From: Andreprevotia lacus DSM 23236
GTDB lineage: Bacteria > Pseudomonadota > Gammaproteobacteria > Burkholderiales > Chitinibacteraceae
Assembly (NCBI RefSeq): GCF_900176275.1
Contig: NZ_FWXD01000007.1
Coordinates: 1 to 64,000 of the forward strand
Direction: 5' to 3'
Length of the DNA: 64,000 nt
In this document: positions 9,254 to 18,048 of the stretch, piece after piece
How the letters are laid out: each line of letters starts with the position of its first letter
Numbering within the stretch: position 1 is the first letter of the stretch
The notes under the pieces: generated by a model
Told to the model about the DNA's origin: nothing
The model's database searches: none
What the model saw: the letters and a program-made list of their open reading frames with translations, nothing else
Made by a program: the position numbers and the translations under genes

Positions 9254-9264
9254 CGATTCCAGCA
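9254..9264 (-). promoter_or_regulatory. Copy of the TGCTGGAATCG motif between divergent genes
   Basis: Read on the minus strand, the sequence is TGCTGGAATCG followed by CTGCAG. It matches 11 of the 12 bases of the motif at 2458, 2493 and 12464. The gap holds divergent promoters for the amidohydrolase (start 9084) and the peroxidase (start 9361), so the site could serve either gene. Confidence 0.4.
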
Positions 9265-9360
9265 GCAACAACCCTCGCCCTGCAGTCCCATCCGGGCCAC
9301 TCGCCGTGGAACGGGATTTGCTCCACACCAACGCCCTTTCAACCCATCAAGGACCACGCA

Positions 9361-9909
9361 ATGAGTCAGACCCTGCAACAGATTCCCCTCACCCGCATCG
9401 ACGGCAGCGCCGCCACTCTGGCCGACTACCAGGGCAAGGTGCTGCTGGTGGTCAACGTCGCCTCCAAATGCGGGCTGACCAAGCAATACGCCGGGCTGGA
9501 ACAGCTCTATCGCAGCAAGCAGGCCGAGGGCTTTGCGGTGCTCGGCTTCCCGGCCAACAACTTCAAGCAACAGGAGCCGGGCAGCGATGCCGAGATCGCC
9601 AGCTTCTGCAGCACCGAATACGACGTGACCTTTCCGCTGTTCAGCAAGCTGTCGGTGGCCGGCGATGACCAGCATCCGCTGTACGCAGCGCTCACCAGTG
9701 CCCAGCCCAAGGCACGCGATACCGATGCCTTCCGCGCCAAGCTGAGCGAACGCGGCCTGGCGCCCGAGCACGAGCAGGACGTGCTGTGGAATTTCGAGAA
9801 ATTCCTGATCGGCCGCGACGGCAAGGTAGTAGACCGCTTCTCGCCGGACATCGTTGCCGATGACAGCCGGCTGGTGGAAGCCATCGACCGTGAGCTGAGC
9901 AAAGCCTGA
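9361..9909 (+). CDS. Glutathione peroxidase-family thiol peroxidase
   Basis: 182 aa from ATG 9361. The peroxidatic Cys is in NVASKCGLTKQY (about residue 37). The usual FPCNQF block reads FPANNF here, so that Cys is Ala. FCSTEYDVTFPLF keeps a downstream Cys that could act as resolving residue in the thioredoxin-dependent type. The WNFEKFLIGRDG motif supplies the Trp and Asn of the active site. It reduces H2O2 or lipid peroxides. It is the only plus-strand gene between 6.5 and 15.2 kb and is closed by its own terminator. Confidence 0.9.
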   Translation: MSQTLQQIPLTRIDGSAATLADYQGKVLLVVNVASKCGLTKQYAGLEQLYRSKQAEGFAVLGFPANNFKQQEPGSDAEIASFCSTEYDVTFPLFSKLSVAGDDQHPLYAALTSAQPKARDTDAFRAKLSERGLAPEHEQDVLWNFEKFLIGRDGKVVDRFSPDIVADDSRLVEAIDRELSKA

Positions 9910-9928
9910 TCAGGCTTTGTTGAAAACA

Positions 9929-9953
9929 AACAGCCCGCCGGAAGCGGGCTGTT
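9929..9953 (+). terminator. Intrinsic terminator after the peroxidase gene
   Basis: AACAGCCCGC (9929-9938) pairs perfectly with GCGGGCTGTT (9944-9953) around CGGAA. It lies between convergent genes and could serve both strands. Confidence 0.8.
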
Positions 9954-9980
9954 CGTGTTGCTGCCTGAACCCGGCCGGGC

Positions 9981-10934
9981 CTACTGCTGGCGGGTGATAC
10001 GATCGATCTGCGCCAACGCTTCGTTATCCAGCTGCCATGCCACGGCGCGCGCATTCTGCTCCAGCTGCTCGGGGCGGGTAGCGCCGGCAATCACACTGGA
10101 GACCACCGGCTGCGCCGCCAGCCAGCTGAACGCCAGCTCCAGCAGGGTATGCCCGCGCGTGGCAGCAAAGTCAGCCAGCTCGCCAGCCACGCGGTAATTG
10201 CGCTCGGTCAGCGTGCGCTCGGCCAGCGGGGATGCGGCAGTCAGACGCGCGCCCTGCGGTAATGCCTCGCCGGGCCGGTACTTGCCCGACAAAAAGCCAC
10301 CAGCCAGCGGGAAGAACGGCAGCAAGCCCAAGCCATACTGCTGCAGCACCGGGATGCGCTCGGTCTCGGCCTGCCGGTTGAGCAGGCTGTATTCGTCCTG
10401 GCTGGAAATGAAGGCAGACGCGCCCAGTTCACGCGCTACCCACTGCGCCTCGACCAGTTGCCAGGGCGCAAAATTGGACAGGCCGACATAGCGCACCTTG
10501 CCGGAACGCACCAGGTCTTGCAGTGCACGCACGGTTTCCTCGATCGGCGTGAGCGGGTCCGGACGGTGCACCTGATACAGGTCGATCCAGTCGGTACGCA
10601 AACGCTGCAGGCTGGCATCGACAGCGTCAAACACGTAGCGGCGCGACGCGCCCTTCAAGCCCGCAGCCTCATCGAACGGAGAACCGAACTTGGTGGCCAG
10701 GATCACATCCTTGCGGCGGCTGCCGAGCACCTCGCCCAATATGGATTCCGAGCCGCCCTTGTTGCCGTAGACATCGGCCGTATCGAAGAAATTGATACCC
10801 AGATCCAGCGCCTTGTGAATAACCGGGCGCGAGGCATCGCGATCAATGCGACCGCCAAAATTGTTGGTGCCGAGGCCCACGAGGGAAACGCGCAGGCCGG
10901 ATTGGCCCAACTGGCGGTATTGCAAATCAGACAT
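9981..10934 (-). CDS. Aldo/keto reductase
   Basis: 317 aa (beta/alpha)8 NADPH-dependent carbonyl reductase. The catalytic tetrad is visible: Asp and Tyr in NFFDTADVYG (about residues 50-59), Lys in ILATKFGSP (about 83) and His in LYQVHRPDP (about 124). NADP-binding sequence VIAGATRPEQLEQNARA lies near the end. CAGGAG precedes ATG 10934. It follows the second flavin monooxygenase by 48 bases on the same strand, so it may reduce an aldehyde produced by that enzyme (inference). Confidence 0.9.
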   Translation of the reverse strand: MSDLQYRQLGQSGLRVSLVGLGTNNFGGRIDRDASRPVIHKALDLGINFFDTADVYGNKGGSESILGEVLGSRRKDVILATKFGSPFDEAAGLKGASRRYVFDAVDASLQRLRTDWIDLYQVHRPDPLTPIEETVRALQDLVRSGKVRYVGLSNFAPWQLVEAQWVARELGASAFISSQDEYSLLNRQAETERIPVLQQYGLGLLPFFPLAGGFLSGKYRPGEALPQGARLTAASPLAERTLTERNYRVAGELADFAATRGHTLLELAFSWLAAQPVVSSVIAGATRPEQLEQNARAVAWQLDNEALAQIDRITRQQ

Positions 10935-10982
10935 GAGAGCTCCTGGCAGCCCGTTTGCCGGGCTGTGCGATTGAACAATGAA

Positions 10983-12362
10983 TCAGGCGGTTTGCAGCGT
11001 GGCGGAGGCCTGGTCGACAGACAGCGCATGCCGATTACCGGGCCGGGCCAGACCGAGGTGCTCGCGCAAGGTGCGGCCGGTGTATTCGGTGCGGAACAAA
11101 CCGCGCTGCTGCAGGATGGGCACCACGTGTTCGACGAACTCCTCCAGCCCACCCGGCAGCCAGGGTGGCATCACATTGAAGCCATCGGCAGCATGGGACT
11201 CGAACCACAGCTGCAGCTGGTCTGCGATATGTTCCGGCGTGCCGACCACGGTCCAGTGACCACGTGCCCCGGCAATGCGCTCGTAAAGCTGGCGCAGCGT
11301 CAGCCCCTCCCGCTCGGCCAGATCACGCACCAGCTTGAGCCGGCTCTTGCTGCCATTGGTATCGTCCGGGAATGGGGGCGGCGGCGCATCGAGCGGGTGG
11401 CCGGACAGGTCCTTGCCCCCATACAGACCGCCCAACAGGGCCAGCCCGACACTGGGGTGAATCAGTGACTGCAGCAGCTGGTATTTCTCTTCTGCCTCCT
11501 GCTGTGTGCGGCCAATCACCGGAAAGATGCCGGGCATGACCTTGAGCTGCTCCGGGCTGCGGCCATAGCGTGCCAGCCGGCCTTTTACATCGGCGTAAAA
11601 CGCCTGTGCCTCTTCCAGCGTCTGCCACGCGGTGAAGATCACCTCGGCGGTGCGGGCGGCCAGCTCCTTGCCCGGCTCACTGGCGCCAGCCTGCACGATG
11701 ACCGGGTGCCCCTGCGGCGGTCGCGCCACGTTCAGCGGTCCTTTCACCGAAAAATGCGTGCCGACATGGTTGAGCACATGCAGCTTGTCCTGATCGAAGA
11801 ACACGCCGCTTTCCTTGTCGATGCCAAAGGCATCGTCTTCCCAGCTATCCCACAGGCCGGTGACGACATCGACGAATTCATCGGCGCGCTCATAACGCGT
11901 GGCATGCTCGAAATGGTGTTCCCGGTTGAAGTTGAGCGCCTCTGCCTCGGTGCCCGAGGTCACCACATTCCAGCCGGCACGTCCGTCCGACAACCAGTCC
12001 AGCGAAGCAAACTGCCGCGCCAGATGGTACGGCTCGTTGTAACTGGTGGATGCCGTTGCAATGAAGCCGATCCGCTCGGTCACCGTCGCCAGCGCCGAGA
12101 ACAAGGTGAGTGGCTCGAAAGTGGCCAGCTTGCCATTGCGGCTGAGCGCCTCCAGATTGGCAGCGCGGTCACGCACCGCCACGCCGTCGGCAAGGAAGAT
12201 GGCGTCGAATTTGGCCCGCTCGGCCAGTTGGGTAACGGCTTTGTAGTGCGCGAAGTTGATGCCGGCATCGGCATCGGCGTCCGGATGGCGCCACGAGGCG
12301 ACGTGATGACCGGTGGCCTGTAAAAAGGCGCCCAGACTGAGTTGCGTATTGCGCTTGCCCAT
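10983..12362 (-). CDS. LLM flavin monooxygenase, NtaA/SnaA/DszA family, second copy
   Basis: 459 aa. It has the same family signatures as the 2596 gene: LGAFLQATGHHVASWRHP, FDAIFLADG, TSYNEPYHLARQFASLDWL, RAGWNVVTSGTEAEALNF and RPPQGHPVIVQAGAS. No FMN reductase is adjacent, so it would depend on the one at 3991 or another. It leads a unit with the aldo/keto reductase. Its upstream gap carries an exact copy of the TGCTGGAATCGG motif, about 100 bases before the start. Confidence 0.9.
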   Translation of the reverse strand: MGKRNTQLSLGAFLQATGHHVASWRHPDADADAGINFAHYKAVTQLAERAKFDAIFLADGVAVRDRAANLEALSRNGKLATFEPLTLFSALATVTERIGFIATASTSYNEPYHLARQFASLDWLSDGRAGWNVVTSGTEAEALNFNREHHFEHATRYERADEFVDVVTGLWDSWEDDAFGIDKESGVFFDQDKLHVLNHVGTHFSVKGPLNVARPPQGHPVIVQAGASEPGKELAARTAEVIFTAWQTLEEAQAFYADVKGRLARYGRSPEQLKVMPGIFPVIGRTQQEAEEKYQLLQSLIHPSVGLALLGGLYGGKDLSGHPLDAPPPPFPDDTNGSKSRLKLVRDLAEREGLTLRQLYERIAGARGHWTVVGTPEHIADQLQLWFESHAADGFNVMPPWLPGGLEEFVEHVVPILQQRGLFRTEYTGRTLREHLGLARPGNRHALSVDQASATLQTA

Positions 12363-12463
12363 GATGTATTCCTGATGACCAAATCAGATCATCCGGAGCA
12401 AAAGCCATTCCACCGCGATCACGCAGGCAACAGGCGGGCCCTGCTGCCCGACATCGCACCAAT

Positions 12464-12475
12464 TGCTGGAATCGG
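12464..12475 (+). promoter_or_regulatory. Exact copy of the TGCTGGAATCGG motif
   Basis: This is identical over 12 bases to 2458-2469. It lies in the 270-bp gap between two minus-strand genes, 102-113 bases upstream of the second monooxygenase start. Motif and distance resemble those upstream of the first monooxygenase. Confidence 0.45.
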
Positions 12476-12632
12476 CTCACTCCGGCCAGCAAGCTGCTGC
12501 ACAAACGACAGGCAATATCAGGCATGCACTCCGTGCCAGACCGCGCCGTATCGCTGGCCCGAAATGCATGAAACCCGGCATGGCCGGGTTCCGGGTCGCG
12601 CTTGCTAAGCAAGGCTGCTGTACGGCTACCGA

Positions 12633-13628
12633 TCAGCGCGCGGCATCACCACGCCGGTATTCGGCGGTCAGCGCATCAAAGCGCGCCTTGAGCGCCGGAT
12701 CAAGCTGGTAGCTGGCGGCGGCCAGTGTCTCGTCCAGCTGCTCGGGCCGGCTGGCGCCGATCAGCGGAGCGGTGATCAGCGGGTTGGCCAACACCCAGGC
12801 CAGCGCGGCGGTGGTGAGCGATACGCCCGCCTCGGCACTCGCTTCCTGCAAGGCGGTCACCGTCTCGAACTCGCGCTCGTGCCAATAGCGCTCCTGATAG
12901 CGCCCGGCGGCCGACCCCAGGGTAAAGCGCGTACCTTCGGTGGGCGCCCCGGCGCGGTGCTTGCCGGTGAGCAGGCCGCCCGCCAGCGGGTTGTACGGGA
13001 TCACCGCCAGCCCTTCCTCCTGCGCCAGTGGCAGCAGCTCGCGCTCGATCTCGCGGAACAGCAGGCTGTAGCGCGGCTGTACCGAGACAAAACGCGCCAG
13101 CTGCTGCGCATCCTGCTTGCCCAACGCACGTGCCAGCCGGTAGGCGAGGAAATTGGACACGCCGACATAGCGCACCTTGCCGCTGCGCGCGATGTCGTCC
13201 AGTGCCTGGATGGTTTCATCCAGCGGCGTGGCGGCATCGTCCGAGTGCAGCTGGTACAGGTCAATGTAATCGGTGCCCAGCCGGCGCAGCGAGGCATCGA
13301 CCGCATCCAGCAAATGCTTGCGCGATGCACCCTGATCCCACGCATGCGGGCCGGTCTTGCCGACCGCCTTGGTGGCAATCACAAAGCGGCTGCGCTTGCC
13401 CTTGAGCCAGCGGCCGATGATTTCCTCGGTCTTGCCGACGGTCTCCAGCGAGCCGCCCAAGGGATAGACGTTGGCCGTGTCGATCAGGTTGATGCCGGCA
13501 TCGGCGGCCTTATCGAGGATGCGGTGCGAGGTGGCTTCATCGGTCTGCAAGCCAAAGGTCATGGTACCCAGCGCCAGGCGCGAAACCTGCAAGCCGGTAT
13601 TGCCGAAACGGGTGGTGGGTATGCTCAC
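12633..13628 (-). CDS. Aldo/keto reductase, second copy
   Basis: 331 aa if started at GTG 13628 (SIPTTRFGNTG), which has AGGA upstream and clears the preceding gene. Longer reading-frame extensions overlap that gene. The tetrad is visible: INLIDTANVYPLGG (Asp/Tyr), VIATKAVGK (Lys) and LYQLHSDDA (His). It is distinct in sequence from the 9981 copy. It is the last gene of an SDR-GFA-AKR minus-strand run with 4-11 base gaps, indicating one operon. Confidence 0.87.
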   Translation of the reverse strand: MSIPTTRFGNTGLQVSRLALGTMTFGLQTDEATSHRILDKAADAGINLIDTANVYPLGGSLETVGKTEEIIGRWLKGKRSRFVIATKAVGKTGPHAWDQGASRKHLLDAVDASLRRLGTDYIDLYQLHSDDAATPLDETIQALDDIARSGKVRYVGVSNFLAYRLARALGKQDAQQLARFVSVQPRYSLLFREIERELLPLAQEEGLAVIPYNPLAGGLLTGKHRAGAPTEGTRFTLGSAAGRYQERYWHEREFETVTALQEASAEAGVSLTTAALAWVLANPLITAPLIGASRPEQLDETLAAASYQLDPALKARFDALTAEYRRGDAAR

Positions 13629-13639
13629 GGAAAATCCTG

Positions 13640-14065
13640 TCAGAAGTGGGAAATACGGTTGCGGGGAAATTCGGTCAGACCTTCTGGCGGCACCGCCCAT
13701 GCCACGCGTTGGCTGGCCCAGGACGCCCAGCCTGGCTGCACCAGCGCCGGGTCATCCAGGCCGCCGGCACGCACCCATACCGACTCCGGGCGTGCCGGAT
13801 GGCGCGTGAACAGCGGCGAGCCGCACTGGCCACAAAACAGCCGCTCAACGGCCTGACCGCTGCCACCGGCGTGACTGTATGAGCGCAGCACACCGCTGAT
13901 CTGCAGCAAGGCTTGCTCCAGACGGATGCCGATATTGAACGCACTGCCGGTTACGCGACGACAATCGACGCAATGGCAGTAGTTGGCAGCCCCCAGCGGC
14001 AGCGGATAGCGATAACGCACCGCGCCGCACAGGCAGCCACCACTGGCGCTGGCTGGATCGCTCAT
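13640..14065 (-). CDS. GFA-family (Mss4-like) zinc protein
   Basis: 141 aa from ATG 14065. The GFA fold binds zinc through paired cysteines: GGCLCGAVRY at the N-terminus, NYCHCVDCRRVTGSAF (about residues 28-43) and LFCGQCGSPLF (about 88-98). The family is named for glutathione-dependent formaldehyde-activating enzyme, but that activity is disputed, and S-hydroxymethylglutathione handling is only a possibility. It lies between the SDR and AKR genes with very short gaps. Confidence 0.88.
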   Translation of the reverse strand: MSDPASASGGCLCGAVRYRYPLPLGAANYCHCVDCRRVTGSAFNIGIRLEQALLQISGVLRSYSHAGGSGQAVERLFCGQCGSPLFTRHPARPESVWVRAGGLDDPALVQPGWASWASQRVAWAVPPEGLTEFPRNRISHF

Positions 14066-14069
14066 GGCA

Positions 14070-14831
14070 TCAGTAATGGATGGTGCCGGGCGCGCCGCCG
14101 CCCACGGCAATGGCATCGCCATTGATGGCGACCGCCAGCGGTGACGCCAGGAAGGCAATCACGGCGGCAACCTCGGCGGCATCGACGATGCGGCCTATGG
14201 TGTTGCCTTTGCCGGCGCGCTCGGCCGCTGCCTCGTCAGTGCGTTCGGTACGCGTAGCGCCCGGATGCACCGCCACCACGTTGACGCCCTTGGGGCCCAG
14301 TTCATCGGCCAGGTTCTTGGTGACGGCCGCCACGCCGACATTGCGCAACGTGGCAATCGGCCGCCCGGTCTTGTGGATGGCCAGCCCACCCACATTGATG
14401 ATGCGCCCCCAGCCCTGCTCGACCAGAAACGGCGCCACGGCGCGTGCAGTGCGCAGATAGCCGATGACTTTCACATCCAGATCGAGCAGCGCATCGGCGT
14501 CGACCACCTCGGCCACGCCGGTAGCGGTGGAAATGCCGCCGGGCTGCGCCGCTGCGTTGACGAGGATGTCGACGCCACCGAAAGCTTCGACGGTGCGCGC
14601 CACCAACGCATCCACCTGCTGCTTGCTGGTGGTATCGGCGCTGATGCCCAGCACGCGCCGGCCGGTAGCGGCGGCGATTTCCTGCGCACTGGCGTCCAGC
14701 ACTTGCTGATCGCGTGCGGCAATCACCACATCGACGCCTTCCTGCGCCAGTGCCAGCGCAATCGCCTTGCCGATGCCGCGGCTGCCACCGGTGACGATGG
14801 CCCGTTTGCCTTGCAGTTGATAGTCAGCCAT
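14070..14831 (-). CDS. SDR-family oxidoreductase lacking the catalytic triad
   Basis: 253 aa from ATG 14831, preceded by AAGGAG. The cofactor motif TGGSRGIGKAIA and NAAAQPGG are intact. At the usual catalytic Ser the sequence reads INVGGLA. Where YxxxK should stand it reads ATLRN (in PIATLRNVGVAAVTK), so Ser, Tyr and Lys all appear replaced. The alignment is anchored on NLADELGPKG, which matches the conserved SLARELAPRG helix. The protein may bind NAD(P) without classical SDR chemistry. It is first gene of the minus-strand operon with GFA and AKR. Confidence 0.8.
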   Translation of the reverse strand: MADYQLQGKRAIVTGGSRGIGKAIALALAQEGVDVVIAARDQQVLDASAQEIAAATGRRVLGISADTTSKQQVDALVARTVEAFGGVDILVNAAAQPGGISTATGVAEVVDADALLDLDVKVIGYLRTARAVAPFLVEQGWGRIINVGGLAIHKTGRPIATLRNVGVAAVTKNLADELGPKGVNVVAVHPGATRTERTDEAAAERAGKGNTIGRIVDAAEVAAVIAFLASPLAVAINGDAIAVGGGAPGTIHY

Positions 14832-15246
14832 GGATGCTCCTTGAGAGTTTGCAACAGGCCATGCGCGCATTCGGCGTGATGGCAGGTGCTCATCAGGCAG
14901 CAAGCTTCATTCCAGCTACGCAAGCCGCATTGCTGCTGCACAAGGTCACACCACTTGCGCAGGAATGCGCAGCAACACGTACAAGTTGCGGCCAAACCAA
15001 CATCGGGCGTGCCCATGCCAGACCGGCCAGCATCAGACCACATGACATGCATCAACCGCGCATGGCCACATCGGCACCCTGTCTGTTTTTCAACAATCTG
15101 CACGATCAATTGTTGATTTTTGATCATCAACAACGCCAGATGGCAAGCCAGAAAAATCGAGCAAAATCCGTTAAAAACATAATTAATTCAATGAACTGAA
15201 AAGATAAAAGTGTTTGCGCAGAGAGCTGGCACGCCGATTGCACTAC
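14832..15246. other. Divergent intergenic region, no gene
   Basis: About 415 bases between the minus-strand SDR and plus-strand GntR genes. The left part is GC-rich. The right part (about 15100-15215) is AT-rich, with short A/T runs that suit promoters, but I cannot place a convincing -35/-10 pair. It ends in the operator-like palindrome at 15247. Confidence 0.5.
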
Positions 15247-15268
15247 ATGACTTGTCATAACAGGTCAT
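15247..15268. promoter_or_regulatory. Palindromic operator just upstream of the GntR gene
   Basis: ATGACTTGT CATA ACAGGTCAT is an imperfect 22-base palindrome (18 of 22 positions symmetric), 6 bases before the GntR start. Size and symmetry fit a GntR/HutC-type dimer site. Its position over the translation start region suggests autorepression of the GntR-headed operon. Confidence 0.55.
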
Positions 15269-15274
15269 CACTGC

Positions 15275-16012
15275 ATGCAGCACTTACATCCCCACCCTGC
15301 CCAACCGCTGTACGGACGCATACGTGACGAGTTGCGCCAGCGCATCCACAGCGGCGCCTATCGCCCGCACGAGCAATTGCCGTCCGAAAGCGCGTTGATG
15401 ACGCAATACAGCGTCAGCCGCATTACCGTGCGCCAGGCGCTGGGCGAGCTGGAAAAGGAAGGCGTGCTGTTCAAGGTGCCGGGCAAGGGGGCATATGTCT
15501 CCAAGCCCAAGCCGTTCCAGCAACTGGCGCGGCTGCAGGGCTTTGCCGAGGCCATGCGCGAGCATGGTCACGAAATCTACAACCGCCTGCTGGGCGTGCA
15601 CACCACAGCGGCCGATGCCACGGTGGCAGCGCGGCTGCAGCTCGCCCCCGGCACGCCGGTCACCGAGCTGCGCCGGGTGCGCCTGCTCAACCGCGAGCCG
15701 GTATCGCTGGATATCACCTGGGTGCCCTCCCACATCGGCGAGCGACTGGCGCGCGAAGACCTCGCCACGCGCGACGTGTTCGTAATCCTCGAAAACGACT
15801 ACGGCATTGCGCTGGGCCATGCCGATCTCGCCATTGACGCGCAACTGGCCGATACCGATCTGGCCAGCCACCTTGCGCTGCCCACGGGCGCGCCGCTGCT
15901 GCGCATCGAGCGGCTGACGCACGACCGCAACGGTACGCCACTCGATTTCGAATACCTGTACTGCCGTTCCGACAACTTCCAGTTCCGCCTGCGCGTTGAC
16001 CGCCAGGCCTGA
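15275..16012 (+). CDS. GntR-family regulator with UTRA domain (HutC subfamily)
   Basis: 245 aa. An N-terminal winged helix (about residues 10-75) carries PLYGRIRDELRQRIHSG and SESALMTQYSVSRITVRQALGELEKEGVLFKVPGKGAYV, the classic GntR head. The rest is a UTRA effector domain with LRRVRLLNREPVSLDITWVP and IERLTHDRNGTPLDFEYLYCRSD. HutC-type regulators repress until a small effector binds. It sits 13 bases before the flavoprotein gene and heads the long operon to about 24.5 kb, so it probably senses a substrate of that system. Confidence 0.9.
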   Translation: MQHLHPHPAQPLYGRIRDELRQRIHSGAYRPHEQLPSESALMTQYSVSRITVRQALGELEKEGVLFKVPGKGAYVSKPKPFQQLARLQGFAEAMREHGHEIYNRLLGVHTTAADATVAARLQLAPGTPVTELRRVRLLNREPVSLDITWVPSHIGERLAREDLATRDVFVILENDYGIALGHADLAIDAQLADTDLASHLALPTGAPLLRIERLTHDRNGTPLDFEYLYCRSDNFQFRLRVDRQA

Positions 16013-16024
16013 GAGAGCAAAACG

Positions 16025-17755
16025 ATGAATACGATAGAACGCGAGGTCGATGTGTTGGTGATCGGCGGTGGCACTGCCGGGCCGATGGCCGCCGTCAAGG
16101 CCAAGCAGGCCAACCCCGACCTCAAGGTGCTGCTGCTGGAGAAAGCCAACGTCAAGCGCAGCGGCGCCATCTCCATGGGCATGGACGGCCTCAACAATGC
16201 CGTGGTGCCGGGCTTTGCCACGCCCGAGCAATACGTGCGCGAAATCACCGCTGCCAACGATGGCATCGTCAACCAGAAAACGGTGCTGGCCTATGCGCAG
16301 AACAGCTACGCGATGATCGAGGAGCTGGACCGCTGGGGCGTGAAGTTCGAGAAGGACGAAACCGGCGACTACGCCATGCGCAAGGTGCACCACCTGGGCA
16401 CCTATGTGCTGCCGATGCCGGAAGGCCACGACATCAAGAAGGTGCTGTACCGCCAGCTCAAGAAAAACCGCATCGACATCACCAACCGGTTGGTGGCCAC
16501 TCGGCTGATCGTTGGCGAAGATGGCCGCATTGCCGGCACCTTCGCCTTTGACTGCCGCACCGGTGATTTCCATATCGTGCGTGCCAAGGCGGTGGTGCTG
16601 GCGTGCGGCGCGGCCGGGCGGCTGGGTTTGCCGGCATCGGGCTATCTGTTCGGCACCTACGAAAACCCGACCAATGCAGGGGACGGCTACAGCATGGCCT
16701 ACCACGCCGGGGCCGAGCTGTCCGGGATCGAATGCTTCCAGATCAACCCGCTGATCAAGGACTACAACGGCCCGGCCTGCGCCTATGTCACCGGCCCGTT
16801 CGGCGGCTTTACCACCAACAGCCGTGGCGAGCGCTTCATCGAGTGCGATTACTGGTCCGGCCAGATGATGCAGGAATTCTACAACGAGCTGCAGGGCGGC
16901 AATGGCCCGGTGTTCCTCAAGCTCGACCATCTGGCCGAGGAAACCATCAGCACCATCGAGACCATTCTGCACACCAACGAACGCCCCAGCCGTGGCCGCT
17001 TCCACGCCGGGCGCGGCACCGATTACCGCGAACGCATGGTGGAAATGCACATCTCGGAAATCGGCCTGTGCAGCGGCCATTCGGCCTCGGGCGTGTGGGT
17101 GGACGAACACGCTGCCACCACGGTGCCGGGGCTGTATTCGGCCGGCGACATGGCCTGCGTGCCGCACAACTACATGCTGGGTGCCTTCGTTTACGGGCGC
17201 TTTGCCGGCGAATCGGCCGCGCGGCATGCCGGTAGCCATGCGCATGCGCAAGTAGCGGCCAGCCAGATCGAGGCAGAACGCCAGCGCGTGTGGGCGCCGC
17301 TGCTGCGCGAGGCCGGCCTGCCGCCCAACCAGGTGGAATACAAGCTGCGCCGCATGGTGAACGACTACCTGCAACCGCCCAAGGTCACCCGCAAGATGCA
17401 GATCGGCCTGGAGCGCTTCGAGGCCATCCGCGAAGACCTCGACCGCCTGCATGCACGCAACCCGCACGAGCTGATGCGCGCGATGGAAGTACACGCCATC
17501 CGTGACTGCGCCGAAATGGCCGCGCGTGCCTCGCTTTATCGCACCGAAAGCCGCTGGGGGCTGTATCACGCCCGCGTCGATTACCCCGAGCGCAACGACG
17601 CCGAATGGCGCGTGCACGTGCAATTGCACAAGAACGCCGCCGGCGACATGGCTTGCTTCAAGCGTGCCATCGAGCCGTATGTGGTGGACATGAACCAGAA
17701 CGATCACCGCGCCTATGCCGCGCTGCGCATCAACAAGGAGCTGACCCCAGCATGA
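16025..17755 (+). CDS. AprA-like FAD flavoprotein (fumarate reductase/APS reductase alpha family)
   Basis: 576 aa. The FAD-binding loop is VLVIGGGTAGPMAA (about residues 9-22), followed by LLLEKANVKRSGAISMGMDG. This resembles the RSGAVAQG stretch of dissimilatory APS reductase alpha more than succinate dehydrogenase. The second FAD region is VPGLYSAGDMACV, and the C-terminal helical domain begins near VEYKLRRMVNDYL. No Tat or Sec signal is seen, so it is cytoplasmic. Its stop overlaps the start of a two-cluster ferredoxin (ATGA), the AprA-AprB arrangement. Reaction and substrate are unknown; the ABC importer downstream suggests an imported anionic sulfur compound. Confidence 0.8.
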   Translation: MNTIEREVDVLVIGGGTAGPMAAVKAKQANPDLKVLLLEKANVKRSGAISMGMDGLNNAVVPGFATPEQYVREITAANDGIVNQKTVLAYAQNSYAMIEELDRWGVKFEKDETGDYAMRKVHHLGTYVLPMPEGHDIKKVLYRQLKKNRIDITNRLVATRLIVGEDGRIAGTFAFDCRTGDFHIVRAKAVVLACGAAGRLGLPASGYLFGTYENPTNAGDGYSMAYHAGAELSGIECFQINPLIKDYNGPACAYVTGPFGGFTTNSRGERFIECDYWSGQMMQEFYNELQGGNGPVFLKLDHLAEETISTIETILHTNERPSRGRFHAGRGTDYRERMVEMHISEIGLCSGHSASGVWVDEHAATTVPGLYSAGDMACVPHNYMLGAFVYGRFAGESAARHAGSHAHAQVAASQIEAERQRVWAPLLREAGLPPNQVEYKLRRMVNDYLQPPKVTRKMQIGLERFEAIREDLDRLHARNPHELMRAMEVHAIRDCAEMAARASLYRTESRWGLYHARVDYPERNDAEWRVHVQLHKNAAGDMACFKRAIEPYVVDMNQNDHRAYAALRINKELTPA

Positions 17756-18000
17756 GCTTTCCCGTCTTTTCCATTGCCGAGCAACGCAGCAGCGTGCCGG
17801 TGCGCATCGATGAAGAAAAGTGCATTGCCGACAAGGGCTGCACCGTCTGCGTCGATGTCTGCCCGCTCGACGTACTCGCCATCGACCTGAGCAAGGGCAA
17901 GGCCTATATGGCCTTCGACGAATGCTGGTACTGCATGCCGTGCGAAAAGGATTGCCCGACCGGCGCCGTGCAGGTCGACATTCCCTATCTCCTTCGCTGA
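17752..18000 (+). CDS. AprB-like 2x[4Fe-4S] ferredoxin
   Basis: 82 aa from ATG 17752, overlapping the upstream stop by four bases. Two cluster motifs are visible: CIADKGCTVCVDVCP and CWYCMPCEKDCP. The second, preceded by DE and followed by TGAV, resembles the AprB pattern (CWECYSCVKICP). It lacks the long C-terminal tail of genuine AprB. It is probably the electron partner of the flavoprotein encoded just upstream. Confidence 0.88.
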   Translation: MSFPVFSIAEQRSSVPVRIDEEKCIADKGCTVCVDVCPLDVLAIDLSKGKAYMAFDECWYCMPCEKDCPTGAVQVDIPYLLR

Positions 18001-18048
18001 TGACCGCCCTCACCCAACGATAACGACCTCCCTCACTGGAACCACGCC

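Noticed and set aside
15284-18013. A 909-codon minus-strand open frame
   Set aside because: It lies antisense to the GntR, AprA-like and ferredoxin genes, which have clear motifs, ribosome sites and overlaps. Long antisense frames are expected in high-GC DNA.
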